DNA of 61,002 bases from Terriglobia bacterium (GCA_020073145.1 JAIQFS010000032.1:1-61002), one strand, 5' to 3'. Positions 7,854 through 17,435 are shown, counted from the stretch's first letter. Notes: generated by a model not told the origin, from the sequence alone. Numbers and translations are program-made.

Positions 7854-10800
7854 TCAAACGGTCTCTAATTCGCACTCCAGGGGAAGCCGGATGACGAACG
7901 TGGTGCCGCGCCCGGGGCCGGATTCAAAGGTCAGGCTGCCGTGATGCTTCTGCACGATAACAGCATGCGCGATGGCGAGGCCTTGTCCCGTGCCCTTGCC
8001 GACCGGCTTGGTCGTGAAGAACGGGTCGAAGACCTTGGACTGAATAGACTCCGGGATGCCGGTGCCGGTATCGGTCACGCGGACCTCCAGCATCGACTCC
8101 TTTTGGCGCGTGCTAATGTGGATGGCGCCCTTGCGGTTGGATTCCCCAACCGCGTCCGAAATGGCGTGAGCGGCATTGACGATCAAGTTGAGGATGACCT
8201 GATTGAATTCGCCGACTACGCACGAGACCGGCGGGAGATACGGATCGAGATCCGTGGTCACTTCCGCGACATATTTCCATTCGTTCTTGGAAACCAGGAT
8301 GGTGTTGGCGATGGCCCGGTTGATGTCGGCAGAAGTTCTTTCAATCGGTCCGGGGTGAGAGAACTCTTTCATCGCGCGCACGATTCGCGTCACTTGGTCC
8401 ACGCCTTCCAGCAGCTGGGTCGCAGCCTTGGGCACTTCCCTTCTGAGATATTCCAGGTCGCCCTCGTCGAATCCGTCCTCGCCCGGGGGCAGCGGGCTGG
8501 CTCCGCGCCGCGCATCGGATAATTTCATTAGATCCCGGAAGGCGTCTTCCAAGAACTTGCCGTTATCGCCGATGTATTGAATGGGGGTATTGATCTCATG
8601 GGCGACGCCGGCAGCCAATTGCCCAACGGACTGGAGTTTCTGGGCTTGTGCGAGTTGACTCTGCAGTTGTTTGATCTCGCTAACGTCGAAGTCCACACCC
8701 ACGATCCGGCTCATCTGTCCCTGATCGTCCATCACGGGAAGCGCTTTGCTGTGGAGCCAGTGCACCGATCCGTCGGGCCACACGACACGGTACTGGCGGT
8801 CGATCGAGGGACGATTTTCAAGGCGGTCACCGATCGCCGCCAGCAGCCCTTCCCGGTCATTCGGATGGATGTATCCGAGCCACTCCGTAAGCGGAAAGCG
8901 TTCGCGAGATTCGACAATGCCGTAGAGCCGCCGGAGTTGCTCCGAACAGTGGACCATCTCGGAATTGAAGTCGAATTCCCAAGTTCCCAGGGCCGACGCG
9001 GACTGGAGCAGCTTCCAGCGGTCCGACGCCCGGCGCCGGGTGGTCTGCAGGATCAGCACGAGCCCGGCCAAGAGCAGCGAGAGGAGCGCGGTACATCCGG
9101 CAGCCAGAGCGAAGGGCCCACGGCTCAGGTACGGGAAGCCCGGCATCGGACTCCATCCCAGCGTCCACGTGCTCCCTCCCAGCGTCAGGTGAGTGATGCG
9201 CTCGGGCGGGACAGGGACTCCGGGGCCGGCAGCAGACCAGAAGAACCAGTTGCCGGGCGCGGCGCCTTCCGATTTGGAGACTCGCAAACGGACGACGTCC
9301 CGAAGATCCTCCAAACCCGAGCGAAAGAAAGGATCGGCGCGGAACGCGACCGACACCCAGGACAACAGCGCGCTGCGCCGCTCCACGGCCGTGGTCAACG
9401 GCGCGCCCACCCGATACACCGGGACCAGCAACTGAAATCCGGCGCCGGAGCCGCTTGCTGTCGCCGCGCTTCGGCTCAAGGCGGGCAGCCCTGAATCGCG
9501 CGATCGCTCGGCTGAGGCTCGTGAAGGCGAATCCACAGAGAGCTCGGCATCGGCCGGCTGCTCGACCGAGAGAGTCTCGACATCCGGATAACGATCCGCC
9601 AGATGGAGGCGGCTGACGTAGGCGTGCCAGTCTTCGGGAGTGATCCGCCCTGACGCGGCGAGAAAGCCGGCCGCATCCCAGGCAAGGTCCTCATGGGCTC
9701 GATAGCTGGTGTGGATTCGGGTCTCAGCCGAAGTGATGACGGTGTCCAAACGAGCCTGGTCATAACTAGCCCGGCTCAGATCCATGGAGGCGTATAACCA
9801 GCCGCTGAAGGCCCAGCCCACCAGGAGAACGCCGGCGGGCAGGGTCAGGTTACCGATCGCCCGGAATGCGCCCACCGCCATCCCGGTGAAGGAGACGGCA
9901 ACCACGAACAGAGCCAGGTTCTGCAGATTCTCGCGGAGGGTTCCGCCGGCGAAGGCGCCGATTCCAGTGCGGGTGGCGCAGACCGCGGCGAGACAAATGA
10001 GGAATGCCGCAAATCGCGCCGCCGCCGGTCCCAGCCAGGCCGCGGCGATCAAGATGAGCAGAAACACCGAGAACAAGAGATAGCGCGTGTCGGGGCGGAA
10101 GAAGACCAGATAACACGCCATCGAAACGCCGGTCAGGCAGAGGAAGCACTGCACCGCAAGCCAGGCGTTCCATTTCGCCCTGCCGCTTGTCCATGAGCGC
10201 GCGAGCGCCAACAGCGGGGGCGTCGTGATGAACACACTCAGGGCGTCAGCGATCCACCAACGCTTGCAGGCGGCGGCCCACTGAGAAGCCGCGATGCCAC
10301 CCCCCGCGGCCAGGCAGGACGCGCCCACCACGGCGCCCACCGCGGTGGCGATCAGGCCTGCCAAAGCAATCCCGGCGATATCCTCGAAGGGGCCCAGCAG
10401 TTTCTTCTTGTCCGAGAGCCGGCAGACCAGAGCCGCTCCCAACAGAGTCCGGATCAGACCCGCCAGGGCCACACCGCAAGAGGCCTCCCAGGGCACCTGT
10501 CTCCAGAGCGAATTGACGAAATAGGACGCCAGCAGGACGGGCCAATATCGCGGGCCGAAGACCAGAACGATCACCAGGTCCACTCCCAATCCGGGAAATG
10601 CGGGCAGGGCTTGCGGGCCTCTGACAAGCACCAGATTGCCCACGGGCACGAGTCCAAGGTGAAGCAGCGCAATGAATACGGCGACAACGAAATACGGGGC
10701 TTTACGAAGAGGAGACGCCGCGAAGGGATCGTTGTTGTGCCAGTTCTGCCACAACCGGATCCAGGCTGAATAGACGGATGACATCAACTGCTTCTTTGAG

Positions 10801-10925
10801 GACGTCGATCTCAAGGTGGTGCGGGCTCCAACTCCGGGAACCGAGCGAGACTTCGAGATCAAAGCAAAGCACAACCGGCCGACTCCATCGTCCTCCCGGC
10901 TCGCACGGTACGGCAATACTTCCAT
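7854..10925 (-). CDS. Membrane sensor histidine kinase (MASE1-CHASE-PAS-HisKA-HATPase)
   Basis: 1023 residues. After a 70-residue N-terminus come eight or so transmembrane helices of MASE1 type (about 70-375), a CHASE-like periplasmic sensor (about 385-600), another helix (FALAAGCTALLSLLLAGLVL), a PAS/PAC domain with HPNDREGLL and GRVVW-like motifs, then the kinase core. His776 in VAHEINTPIQYI is the phosphoacceptor. The ATPase domain shows NQVILNLIVNAAHAI, DTGTGIPE and GTGQGLAIAHAV. There is no receiver domain and no adjacent response regulator, so its partner is elsewhere. The start at 10925 has GGGGAGG upstream; 10784 (MSSVYSAW) is an alternative. Confidence 0.85.
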   Translation of the reverse strand: MEVLPYRASREDDGVGRLCFALISKSRSVPGVGARTTLRSTSSKKQLMSSVYSAWIRLWQNWHNNDPFAASPLRKAPYFVVAVFIALLHLGLVPVGNLVLVRGPQALPAFPGLGVDLVIVLVFGPRYWPVLLASYFVNSLWRQVPWEASCGVALAGLIRTLLGAALVCRLSDKKKLLGPFEDIAGIALAGLIATAVGAVVGASCLAAGGGIAASQWAAACKRWWIADALSVFITTPPLLALARSWTSGRAKWNAWLAVQCFLCLTGVSMACYLVFFRPDTRYLLFSVFLLILIAAAWLGPAAARFAAFLICLAAVCATRTGIGAFAGGTLRENLQNLALFVVAVSFTGMAVGAFRAIGNLTLPAGVLLVGWAFSGWLYASMDLSRASYDQARLDTVITSAETRIHTSYRAHEDLAWDAAGFLAASGRITPEDWHAYVSRLHLADRYPDVETLSVEQPADAELSVDSPSRASAERSRDSGLPALSRSAATASGSGAGFQLLVPVYRVGAPLTTAVERRSALLSWVSVAFRADPFFRSGLEDLRDVVRLRVSKSEGAAPGNWFFWSAAGPGVPVPPERITHLTLGGSTWTLGWSPMPGFPYLSRGPFALAAGCTALLSLLLAGLVLILQTTRRRASDRWKLLQSASALGTWEFDFNSEMVHCSEQLRRLYGIVESRERFPLTEWLGYIHPNDREGLLAAIGDRLENRPSIDRQYRVVWPDGSVHWLHSKALPVMDDQGQMSRIVGVDFDVSEIKQLQSQLAQAQKLQSVGQLAAGVAHEINTPIQYIGDNGKFLEDAFRDLMKLSDARRGASPLPPGEDGFDEGDLEYLRREVPKAATQLLEGVDQVTRIVRAMKEFSHPGPIERTSADINRAIANTILVSKNEWKYVAEVTTDLDPYLPPVSCVVGEFNQVILNLIVNAAHAISDAVGESNRKGAIHISTRQKESMLEVRVTDTGTGIPESIQSKVFDPFFTTKPVGKGTGQGLAIAHAVIVQKHHGSLTFESGPGRGTTFVIRLPLECELETV

Positions 10926-11002
10926 TGGTTAGCAGCCTCCCCAAGGCCCAATCCAGCGACTTACGGATGGCAATTCGCCCGGCCTTTTCCTACCCCCCGT
11001 TG

Positions 11003-11008
11003 TATAAT
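11003..11008 (+). promoter_or_regulatory. -10 hexamer upstream of the exported protein gene at 11030
   Basis: A perfect TATAAT lies 21 nt before the ATG at 11030, in the 104-bp divergent gap between the histidine kinase and this gene. The -35 position is weak. Unlike several others in the window, this promoter would leave a leader of about 15 nt with a GGAG. Confidence 0.45.
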
Positions 11009-11029
11009 CGCCGGAGACTGCGTGACTCG

Positions 11030-11860
11030 ATGGAGCTGTCCGGAAAACAGGGAATTCTCACCATAGCGGCCGCCGCGGCTCTCTTGTCGATCGGCCCGGC
11101 GCCTCTTTCGGGGCAGTGGCTGCATTACCCCACCGCCCGGGTTCCCAAAACGGCCGGCGGCCAGCCGAATCTCGAAGCGCCGGGCCCGCGCGCCGTGGAC
11201 GGCCATCCCGATCTTTCGGGCCTCTGGCGCGCGGAGAAAAACCGTCCGTGCCCACCCGAAGGCTGCGTCGATATGGAGATCGGCCAGGAGTTCCTCGACT
11301 TCGGCTGGAGTTTGCCGGGCGGCCTACCCTTTCAGCCCTGGGCCGCGGCGCTGCGCAAGGCGCGCATGGCGGACAACGGCAAGGACGATCAGACCACGCA
11401 CTGCCTGCCGCAGGGCGTGCCGCGGCTGCACGCCAGCCCCTTCTTGCGGAAGTACGTCCAGACGCCGGGGCTGCTCGCCATCCTCAACGAGCTGAGCACC
11501 CAATACCGGCAGATCTTCACCGACGGCCGGCCGATGCCGGTCGATCCGCAACCCGCCTGGACCGGCTACTCGATCGGCCACTGGGAGGGCGATACCCTGG
11601 TGGTGCACACCGCCGGGCTACGCGATGGCCAGTGGCTCGATCGCGACGGCAGCCCCATCACCGACGCCGCCAAAGTCACGGAGCGATTTCACCGCCTCAA
11701 CTACGGAAGAATGGATATCGAAGTCACGGTGGACGATTCCAAGGCGTACACCCGGCCGTGGACGGTCACGCTCCACCAGTTCATCGTCCTCAATACGGAT
11801 TTTGTGGAAGACAACTGTCTCGAAAATGAAAAAGACTTTTCGCACTTAATCGGAAAATAG
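11030..11860 (+). CDS. Exported protein of the 'DLSGLW…TERFHR' paralogous family
   Basis: 276 residues with a signal peptide (ILTIAAAAALLSIGPAPLSGQ). The mature part follows a recognisable order: GGQPNLEAPGPRAVDGHPDL and SGLWR, a CLPQGVPRLHA segment, ILNELSTQYRQIFTDGRPMP, then GHWEGDTLVVHTAG, VTERFHRLNYG and a C-terminal DSKAYTRPWTVTLHQF. The next gene and the gene at 38527 share all of these blocks. I do not know a biochemical function. The repeated W/H/D-rich strands suggest a secreted beta-sandwich or lipocalin-like fold, which is inference. The ATG at 11030 was chosen for the signal peptide and the TATAAT just upstream. Confidence 0.75.
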   Translation: MELSGKQGILTIAAAAALLSIGPAPLSGQWLHYPTARVPKTAGGQPNLEAPGPRAVDGHPDLSGLWRAEKNRPCPPEGCVDMEIGQEFLDFGWSLPGGLPFQPWAAALRKARMADNGKDDQTTHCLPQGVPRLHASPFLRKYVQTPGLLAILNELSTQYRQIFTDGRPMPVDPQPAWTGYSIGHWEGDTLVVHTAGLRDGQWLDRDGSPITDAAKVTERFHRLNYGRMDIEVTVDDSKAYTRPWTVTLHQFIVLNTDFVEDNCLENEKDFSHLIGK

Positions 11861-11876
11861 AAGCTGGGAGGTGAGC

Positions 11877-12665
11877 GTGCCGAGAAAACGTCGGATTGGA
11901 CAGGCCGGAGCCGCTTGGGCGATTGTGGTCTACATGGCCGCGCCGCTCGGGGCGCAGTGGCTGAAGATTCCGTCGCCGGGAATCCCCCGCACGGCCGATG
12001 GCAAACCCAATCTCACCGCGCCCGCGCCCCGCGGTCAGGACGGCAAGCCGGATCTGTCGGGCATCTGGCAGCAGCCCAACGGCGTGAAGTACACCGTAAA
12101 TCTGGCTGCCGACCTGAAGCCCGGCGACGTCCCCATGCAGCCTTGGGCCGCCGAAGTCTACAAACACCGCCAGGACACTCTCAGCAAGGAAGACCCGGTG
12201 GGAACCTGTCACTTGCCCGGCGTGCCGCAAATGAACGCCGTCCCCTATCCTTATAAGATCCTGCAGTACCGTGGCGAGATTACAATTCTGTACGAAGCCT
12301 TCGCCACCTTCCGCCAGATCTTTACCGACGGCCGCGCTCTGCCCGACGATCCCAACCCCACATGGATGGGCTACTCGGTTGGCAAGTGGGACGGCGACAC
12401 CCTCGTCGTGCAGAGCGCCGGTTTCAACGACCAGACGTGGCTCGACACCGGCGGCCATCCCCACACCGAGGCCTTGCGCGTCACCGAGCGTTTCCACCGC
12501 CGCGACTTCGGCCACATCGATCTGAAGACCACCATCGACGACCCCAAGGCCTACACGCGCCCGTGGACGGTGACCTACGAACTCCGCCTGATGCCCGACA
12601 CCGAACTGCTGGAATACCTCTGCACCGAGAATAACCGCGACACGCAACACTTGGTAGGAAAGTGA
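11877..12665 (+). CDS. Exported protein, paralogue of the preceding gene
   Basis: 262 residues. GTG at 11877 is preferred because GGGAGGTGA sits 5 nt upstream; GTG at 11871 would have no spacing. A signal peptide ends near MAAPLGAQ. The body repeats the family blocks: TADGKPNLTAPAPRGQDGKP, DLSGIWQQP, CHLPGVPQMNA, RQIFTDGRALPDDPNPTW and GYSVGKWDGDTLVVQ, then VTERFHRRDFGHIDLKTTID and DPKAYTRPWTVTYEL. It starts 16 bp after its neighbour ends, so the two are a tandem duplication in one transcription unit. Function unknown. Such proteins are numerous in Acidobacteriota. Confidence 0.75.
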   Translation: MPRKRRIGQAGAAWAIVVYMAAPLGAQWLKIPSPGIPRTADGKPNLTAPAPRGQDGKPDLSGIWQQPNGVKYTVNLAADLKPGDVPMQPWAAEVYKHRQDTLSKEDPVGTCHLPGVPQMNAVPYPYKILQYRGEITILYEAFATFRQIFTDGRALPDDPNPTWMGYSVGKWDGDTLVVQSAGFNDQTWLDTGGHPHTEALRVTERFHRRDFGHIDLKTTIDDPKAYTRPWTVTYELRLMPDTELLEYLCTENNRDTQHLVGK

Positions 12666-12844
12666 AGAGGCCGGGAGGCGCAGGAGCGAGAGGCCAACAC
12701 GTAGTGGAGGTTTGAGGATCTGTGGCAATCCCAAAAGGGATATCAGCCACGCGTCAAACTTCCGGTCGGCGTCGCGCTGCCGCCTCCCGAATATCTAGTG
12801 TACCGCCGTGTCAATGCCCGAGGGTTGTTTCGCCGGCCCGATTC

Positions 12845-14719
12845 CTACTCCGCCGAAAACGCCAGCAGCACGTTGCCGGTATTGTTGCCGCTGACCGCGT
12901 AGCCCGATCCAACGAACAGCATCCCGCCCGCCACGGTGGGTCCGATCGAGCTGATGGCGCCGCCATGGGCCGTAATCTTGTTGACGGTCTCGTATGAGTG
13001 CGCGGTGTCATATTCCCAGATGATCTTACCGTCCGCGGTGGACAGTGCGTGCAACTTGCCGTCCGATCCGCCCACGAAGGCCACGCCCGGCATGGCCGAC
13101 GTCGCGGCCGAATTGTTGACGCGCGTGCCGGCCGGCGCCAGCGGGGTGTACCACAGCCTCTCTCCCGTGGCTAACTGCACCGCCACCATGCCGCCGCGAG
13201 TCAGACCATAATAGAGCGCCCTCTCATCCGCGGCGCCGCCCCACACGATGCCCCCGAGCCGCGCGAAAAACGCATTCGGCCCGGTCGCGTTCGGATCCAC
13301 CGGAGCCACGTTGGTCTTCCACACCACCGCGCCTTTTTGATCGGGATCGAGCGCGATGATGTTGCCGTCCTTCGTCGCCGCCACCAGCACGGTCTTCCCG
13401 TTGGACAAATTCCGCAAAATCGGCGAATTGCCGATGTCCAGATCGGGGCCGTTCTGCGAAGGACAGTTGTCGGTCTTCGACGCGCCGTTGCACCCGCCCA
13501 GAAACGCGTCGCCAGCCTGCGCCTGATAGACCCAGAGCACGTTTCCGGTGTCGAGATCCACCGCCATCACCGCGTCGGTGGTGGGCGCGGCCGGCTCGGT
13601 TTCGGCATCGCCGGTTCCGAAGTACACCGCGTGCCGCTTCACATCCACGGTGGGCGAGTTCCAGACGCTGCCCCCCGCCGGAGCGTACAACTGCACGCCT
13701 TTGGAATTCTTTCTCGTGGGCTTCGGCTCGTCCATCACGTACCGCTTCCAGATTGACTTGCCGGTGCTGGCATCAAGCGCCACCACGCTGCCGCGCGAGG
13801 TGCAGCAGGGGTAGTCGAGCGTCGCCGCCGTGAATTCCTCCGACGAAGAGACCGGCACGAACAGGCGCCCGTCATAGTACGTCGGCGCGGCCGTGATGCG
13901 CGCCACGAAGTGCGTGTCTACTTTCGTGTTCCAGAGTTCATGGCCGGTCTGCGCGTCCAGGCCGTAGACGTTGGCGTGGGCGTCGCCGAAGAACACGCCG
14001 TACTTGGTGGTTCCCTGCCCTTTCACCGCGCCCACGCTGAGGGCGTTCCGCACCGCGCCCTTGGTTTGATACGACCAGTACACGCAGCCGGTCTTGGCAT
14101 CCAGCGAATAGATGTAGCCGATGTCGGTGCCCACGAACACGCGCCCCGCCACCACCGAGGGCTGGCCGAACGCCGACAGCCCATTGGGATAGCCGAAGGC
14201 CCATTTCAGCTTGAGCTGCGGCACTTGCGCCGGAGTCAGGCCGGCAGCCTTGGCGGATTGAAAGCGCGTGTTGGTGACATCCACGCCCCAGCCATTCCAC
14301 GCCGGTCCCGCGTTCGGACTAGCCAGCGGCGGATTGCTCGCGCACCGATTCGGCATGTCCTTGGCGTCACCTTGCGCCAGGCTGCCCAGCGGACGGCCGC
14401 TCATAAAGGTCGCGGTCATCCGCCTCTGATCTTCCGTCAACTGGTCGCCCTGGCCCTTCATCACACCCGTCGTGAGCGCCTCATAGATCTTCTCCGGCGA
14501 CATTTCGCGGATCGCCGCCGGCGACGGCGCCCGCTCCACGGCGGGATTGCCGTGACATCCCATGCAGCGTTGCTGGAACACCGCGAAGCCCGACTCGGTT
14601 CCGGCGGACCCCTGCGGCGCCCGCCGCGGCGGCGCTTGCCCACGCGCCGCGCTCGCCAATCCGAACAAGCCGAAGAGTCCGGCCGTCATCCACACCGCCA
14701 CCTGTAAATGCCTGTTCAT
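12845..14719 (-). CDS. PQQ-type beta-propeller dehydrogenase with N-terminal cytochrome c (polyvinyl-alcohol-dehydrogenase-like)
   Basis: 624 residues. The ATG at 14719 has AAGGA 6 nt upstream and is followed by a signal peptide. A haem-binding CMGCH motif lies at residues 52-56, with a short c-type domain to about residue 110. After it, propeller repeats of the form 'G.V..LDA.TG...W' recur (YSLDAKTGCVYWSYQTKGA, YGLDAQTGHELWNTKVD, VALDASTGKSIWKRYV). This haem-first arrangement matches periplasmic quinohaemoproteins such as cytochrome-type polyvinyl alcohol dehydrogenase, which oxidise alcohols and pass electrons to haem. The true substrate is unknown. It is convergent with the exported-protein pair, with 179 bp between. 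Confidence 0.82.
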   Translation of the reverse strand: MNRHLQVAVWMTAGLFGLFGLASAARGQAPPRRAPQGSAGTESGFAVFQQRCMGCHGNPAVERAPSPAAIREMSPEKIYEALTTGVMKGQGDQLTEDQRRMTATFMSGRPLGSLAQGDAKDMPNRCASNPPLASPNAGPAWNGWGVDVTNTRFQSAKAAGLTPAQVPQLKLKWAFGYPNGLSAFGQPSVVAGRVFVGTDIGYIYSLDAKTGCVYWSYQTKGAVRNALSVGAVKGQGTTKYGVFFGDAHANVYGLDAQTGHELWNTKVDTHFVARITAAPTYYDGRLFVPVSSSEEFTAATLDYPCCTSRGSVVALDASTGKSIWKRYVMDEPKPTRKNSKGVQLYAPAGGSVWNSPTVDVKRHAVYFGTGDAETEPAAPTTDAVMAVDLDTGNVLWVYQAQAGDAFLGGCNGASKTDNCPSQNGPDLDIGNSPILRNLSNGKTVLVAATKDGNIIALDPDQKGAVVWKTNVAPVDPNATGPNAFFARLGGIVWGGAADERALYYGLTRGGMVAVQLATGERLWYTPLAPAGTRVNNSAATSAMPGVAFVGGSDGKLHALSTADGKIIWEYDTAHSYETVNKITAHGGAISSIGPTVAGGMLFVGSGYAVSGNNTGNVLLAFSAE

Positions 14720-14866
14720 AGGAGTTCCTTGTGTCGCCCTAGCATATCGAGCCGCGACGGCGCTTCGCAAGAGTCGGACGGAGTTCCACGGGCCTATGCC
14801 TCCGGCCGGTGCACCGTGCGAAGCGCGGCGCGCGCCAGAAATGGTGACGAGGCCCGTCCGCCAGCC

Positions 14867-16120
14867 TTATTCGTACCGCAGCGCTTCCACCGGGTCGAGT
14901 TTCGCTGCTTTGACCGCGGGCCAGACGCCGAAGAACACGCCTACCGCCACCGAGACGCCAAAACCTGTAGCCACAGCCCAGGCCGGCACCACCGACGGCA
15001 GCGACGGCGCCAGCGCGCCGATCAGCAGGGTGAGCAGCACCGAGATCACAATGCCCAGCACGCCTCCCGCTCCAGTCAGGGTCACGGCCTCGATCAGGAA
15101 CTGGCCGATGATGTCGCGGCGGCGGGCGCCAATTGCCTTACGTACGCCGATCTCTTTGGTGCGTTCGGTCACGCTCACCAGCATGATATTCATGACCCCA
15201 ATGCCGCCCACCAGCAGGCCGAGGCCGGACATGGCGATGGCCACCAGGCCAACCACACCTGTGATGCTGTCGATCTGCTGGATGATCTGGTCCGGAGTCT
15301 GAATGGTGAAATCGTCGTCATCGCCGGAGGGCACGCGGCGGATGCGCCGCATGGCCGCTTCGACTTCATCGTACGCGTCCTGGCGTTCGCCGGTGCGCGA
15401 CTTCGCCGTGATGAAATAGTCGTCGAGCTGCGGATAGCGGAGTTGAGCCGTGCGCAGCGGCATGTTGATGGCCGAGTCCTGATTGTTCTGGCCGAAGAAG
15501 CCGCCTTTGGCTTTTTCGTAGATGCCGATCACCTGGTATTCGGCGCCATCCATCATCAGCGCCTTGCCGACGCCGTGGCCATCGGGAAAAAGCGCTTCGG
15601 CCAGGTCGTGCCCGATCACCACCACATGCGCGGCCCGGTGATCCTCCTCCGCGGTGAAGAAACGCCCCTCGTGCAGATCCCGCGGCGAAAGGTCCAGAGA
15701 GTTGGGCGACAGGCCGCTGATGGCCACGTTGTCGGATTCGTAGCCGGGAACGCGCGCGGTGATGGGATTGCCGTCCACCACCGGCGGAATGTAGAGCGAA
15801 AGGGCGACGTCCTCCACCGAAGTGCAAGAGCGCCGGATGAAATCGGCATATTCGGGGTGGATGGGCTTGCGCTTGCGTTCCTTGGGCAGCACGCCTCCGG
15901 TTCCCGGCCCGCCCGAGAAGCGGGACACGAACACGTTATCGGGGCCCAGTTCCTGGAAGAAGACCACAATCCCCTGTCGCAAACCGGTGAGCAGCGAAGC
16001 CACCGTAACGACCGTGGTGATGCCGATCACGATCCCCAGGATGGTGAGCAACGAACGGAAGCGATGCGTCCACACCTGGCGCAGGGCCAGACCCATGTTC
16101 TCGGTGGGATTGATGTTCAT
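14867..16120 (-). CDS. MacB/FtsX-type ABC transporter permease
   Basis: 417 residues. One N-terminal helix (SLLTILGIVIGITTVVTVA) is followed by a large periplasmic MacB core domain (about 45-270) and three C-terminal helices of the FtsX domain, with the conserved NIMLVSVTERTKEIGVRKAI coupling segment and the KLDPVEALRYE ending. Proteins of this type work in mechanotransmission or export systems with a separate MacB-like ATPase and often an adaptor. Neither is adjacent. It starts 3 bp after the end of the paralogous permease at 16124, so the two form a pair, perhaps a heterodimer. Confidence 0.88.
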   Translation of the reverse strand: MNINPTENMGLALRQVWTHRFRSLLTILGIVIGITTVVTVASLLTGLRQGIVVFFQELGPDNVFVSRFSGGPGTGGVLPKERKRKPIHPEYADFIRRSCTSVEDVALSLYIPPVVDGNPITARVPGYESDNVAISGLSPNSLDLSPRDLHEGRFFTAEEDHRAAHVVVIGHDLAEALFPDGHGVGKALMMDGAEYQVIGIYEKAKGGFFGQNNQDSAINMPLRTAQLRYPQLDDYFITAKSRTGERQDAYDEVEAAMRRIRRVPSGDDDDFTIQTPDQIIQQIDSITGVVGLVAIAMSGLGLLVGGIGVMNIMLVSVTERTKEIGVRKAIGARRRDIIGQFLIEAVTLTGAGGVLGIVISVLLTLLIGALAPSLPSVVPAWAVATGFGVSVAVGVFFGVWPAVKAAKLDPVEALRYE

Positions 16121-16123
16121 GTC

Positions 16124-17395
16124 TTAGTCCGCCCGCAAGGCTACCACCGGGTCGAGCTTCGACGCGCGCGCCGCCGGATACCACCCGGACGTGATGCCCA
16201 CGACGCTCGAAACGCCAATGGACAGCACCACGTAGCCGAGCGAAATGTGCAGCGGCAGGCTGATGAGCCGCCCGATGACCAGAGTCAGGGCCCCGCCCAG
16301 GCCCACGCCCAGCGAGCCTCCCGCTACCGCCAGAGTGACCGCCTCAATCAGAATCTGCAGCAGGATATCCTCACGCCGCGCGCCTAGCGACTTCCGCAGC
16401 CCGATCTCGGACGTGCGCTCGGTCACGCTCACCAGCATGATGTTCATGATCACGATCCCACCCACCACCAGCGAAATGCAGGTGATCGGAACCACCACCG
16501 CCGCCACCATGCCGAGAACCTGATCGATGAAACCGCGGATGGCGTCCGGAGTCAGAGTGTCGAACTGGTCGGTGTCGCCGGGGCGGGTGTGGAAGCGGGT
16601 GCGAAACGCCACGCGCGTTTCATCCAGCGCCTGGTTCATCGTCAGGCCGCTGCCCGGCCGCGGCCGCGCGAAAACCTGGAAACCCAGCCCCGGACCGTAG
16701 AGCCGGTCAAACGCGCCGCTGGGGATATAGAGCATCTTGTCCTGATCGTTGCCAAAGGCCGAACCCAGCTTGTCCAGCACACCGACCACCGTGAAATCGA
16801 TGCCTTCAATCCGGATGGTCTGGCCCAGCGGCATCGAACCGGGTGCAAACAACTGGTCGCGGACGGTCTGCCCGATCACCGCCACCGGCAGACGCGCGCG
16901 CTCTTCCTGGTCGGTGAAAAAGCGGCCGTCGGAAACGGCCACGTCGCGGATCACCGCCAGGTCCGCCGAAACCCCGGTGATGTTGGTGTTCTCGCAGATC
17001 TGGTCCTCGCGCTTCACATCTGAGGTGTGATTGCGGTAGGGGCTGTACAAAACGTCATCGCCGGCAATCGACTTGACGAACCGCAAGTCGTCGGACTGGA
17101 TGGGCTTGTTGTGCTTGAGCCGGTCGAAGTACTCGCGGCGGCTCAGGCCGGCGCCGGCCACCCGCGCCACGATAAAGGACTCCGCGCCGAAGGCCTTGGA
17201 CGTGCTCTGATCGGCATAGACCCCCACCCCATCGATTGCCGCGCCCACCAAAATGACGCTCGCCACACCGATGATGATCCCCAGTAACGTCAAGAAACTG
17301 CGTAATTTATGGGCGCGGAGAGAGTCTAACGCCAAGCCTAGTGCATTTTGGAATTGCTGCCGCGAACGAACCGCGTCGGAGCCGGAGGAAGCCAT
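16124..17395 (-). CDS. MacB/FtsX-type ABC transporter permease (first of a tandem pair)
   Basis: 423 residues with the same architecture as the next gene: an N-terminal helix (LRSFLTLLGIIIGVASVILV), a MacB periplasmic core, and FtsX helices after the NIMLVSVTERTSEIGLRKSL segment, ending ASKLDPVVALRAD. It lacks any ATP-binding cassette. The start has no ribosome site, but a TATCCT box lies 8 nt upstream, so initiation may be leaderless. The pair presumably borrows an ATPase encoded elsewhere. Substrate unknown. Confidence 0.87.
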   Translation of the reverse strand: MASSGSDAVRSRQQFQNALGLALDSLRAHKLRSFLTLLGIIIGVASVILVGAAIDGVGVYADQSTSKAFGAESFIVARVAGAGLSRREYFDRLKHNKPIQSDDLRFVKSIAGDDVLYSPYRNHTSDVKREDQICENTNITGVSADLAVIRDVAVSDGRFFTDQEERARLPVAVIGQTVRDQLFAPGSMPLGQTIRIEGIDFTVVGVLDKLGSAFGNDQDKMLYIPSGAFDRLYGPGLGFQVFARPRPGSGLTMNQALDETRVAFRTRFHTRPGDTDQFDTLTPDAIRGFIDQVLGMVAAVVVPITCISLVVGGIVIMNIMLVSVTERTSEIGLRKSLGARREDILLQILIEAVTLAVAGGSLGVGLGGALTLVIGRLISLPLHISLGYVVLSIGVSSVVGITSGWYPAARASKLDPVVALRAD

Positions 17396-17403
17396 CTGTT
17401 TTC

Positions 17404-17409
17404 AGGATA
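17404..17409 (-). promoter_or_regulatory. -10-like hexamer, candidate leaderless promoter for the permease pair
   Basis: TATCCT on the minus strand ends 8 nt before the ATG at 17395, and no Shine-Dalgarno sequence is present. The divergent small membrane-protein gene starts at 17436, so both promoters share a 40-bp gap. Confidence 0.35.
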
Positions 17410-17435
17410 CCGTAAGATGAAGATTCGCCTTTGCG

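Noticed and set aside
10702-10944. An 80-codon frame (MGRLLTNGSIAV…) overlapping the histidine-kinase start
   Set aside because: Composition is plausible, but it overlaps the kinase gene on the same strand and shows no family; the kinase frame has clear domains.
14708-16387. A 559-codon plus-strand frame opposite the MacB-like permease
   Set aside because: Highly biased His/Arg/Gln composition and antisense to a clear permease; an effect of GC-rich codons.
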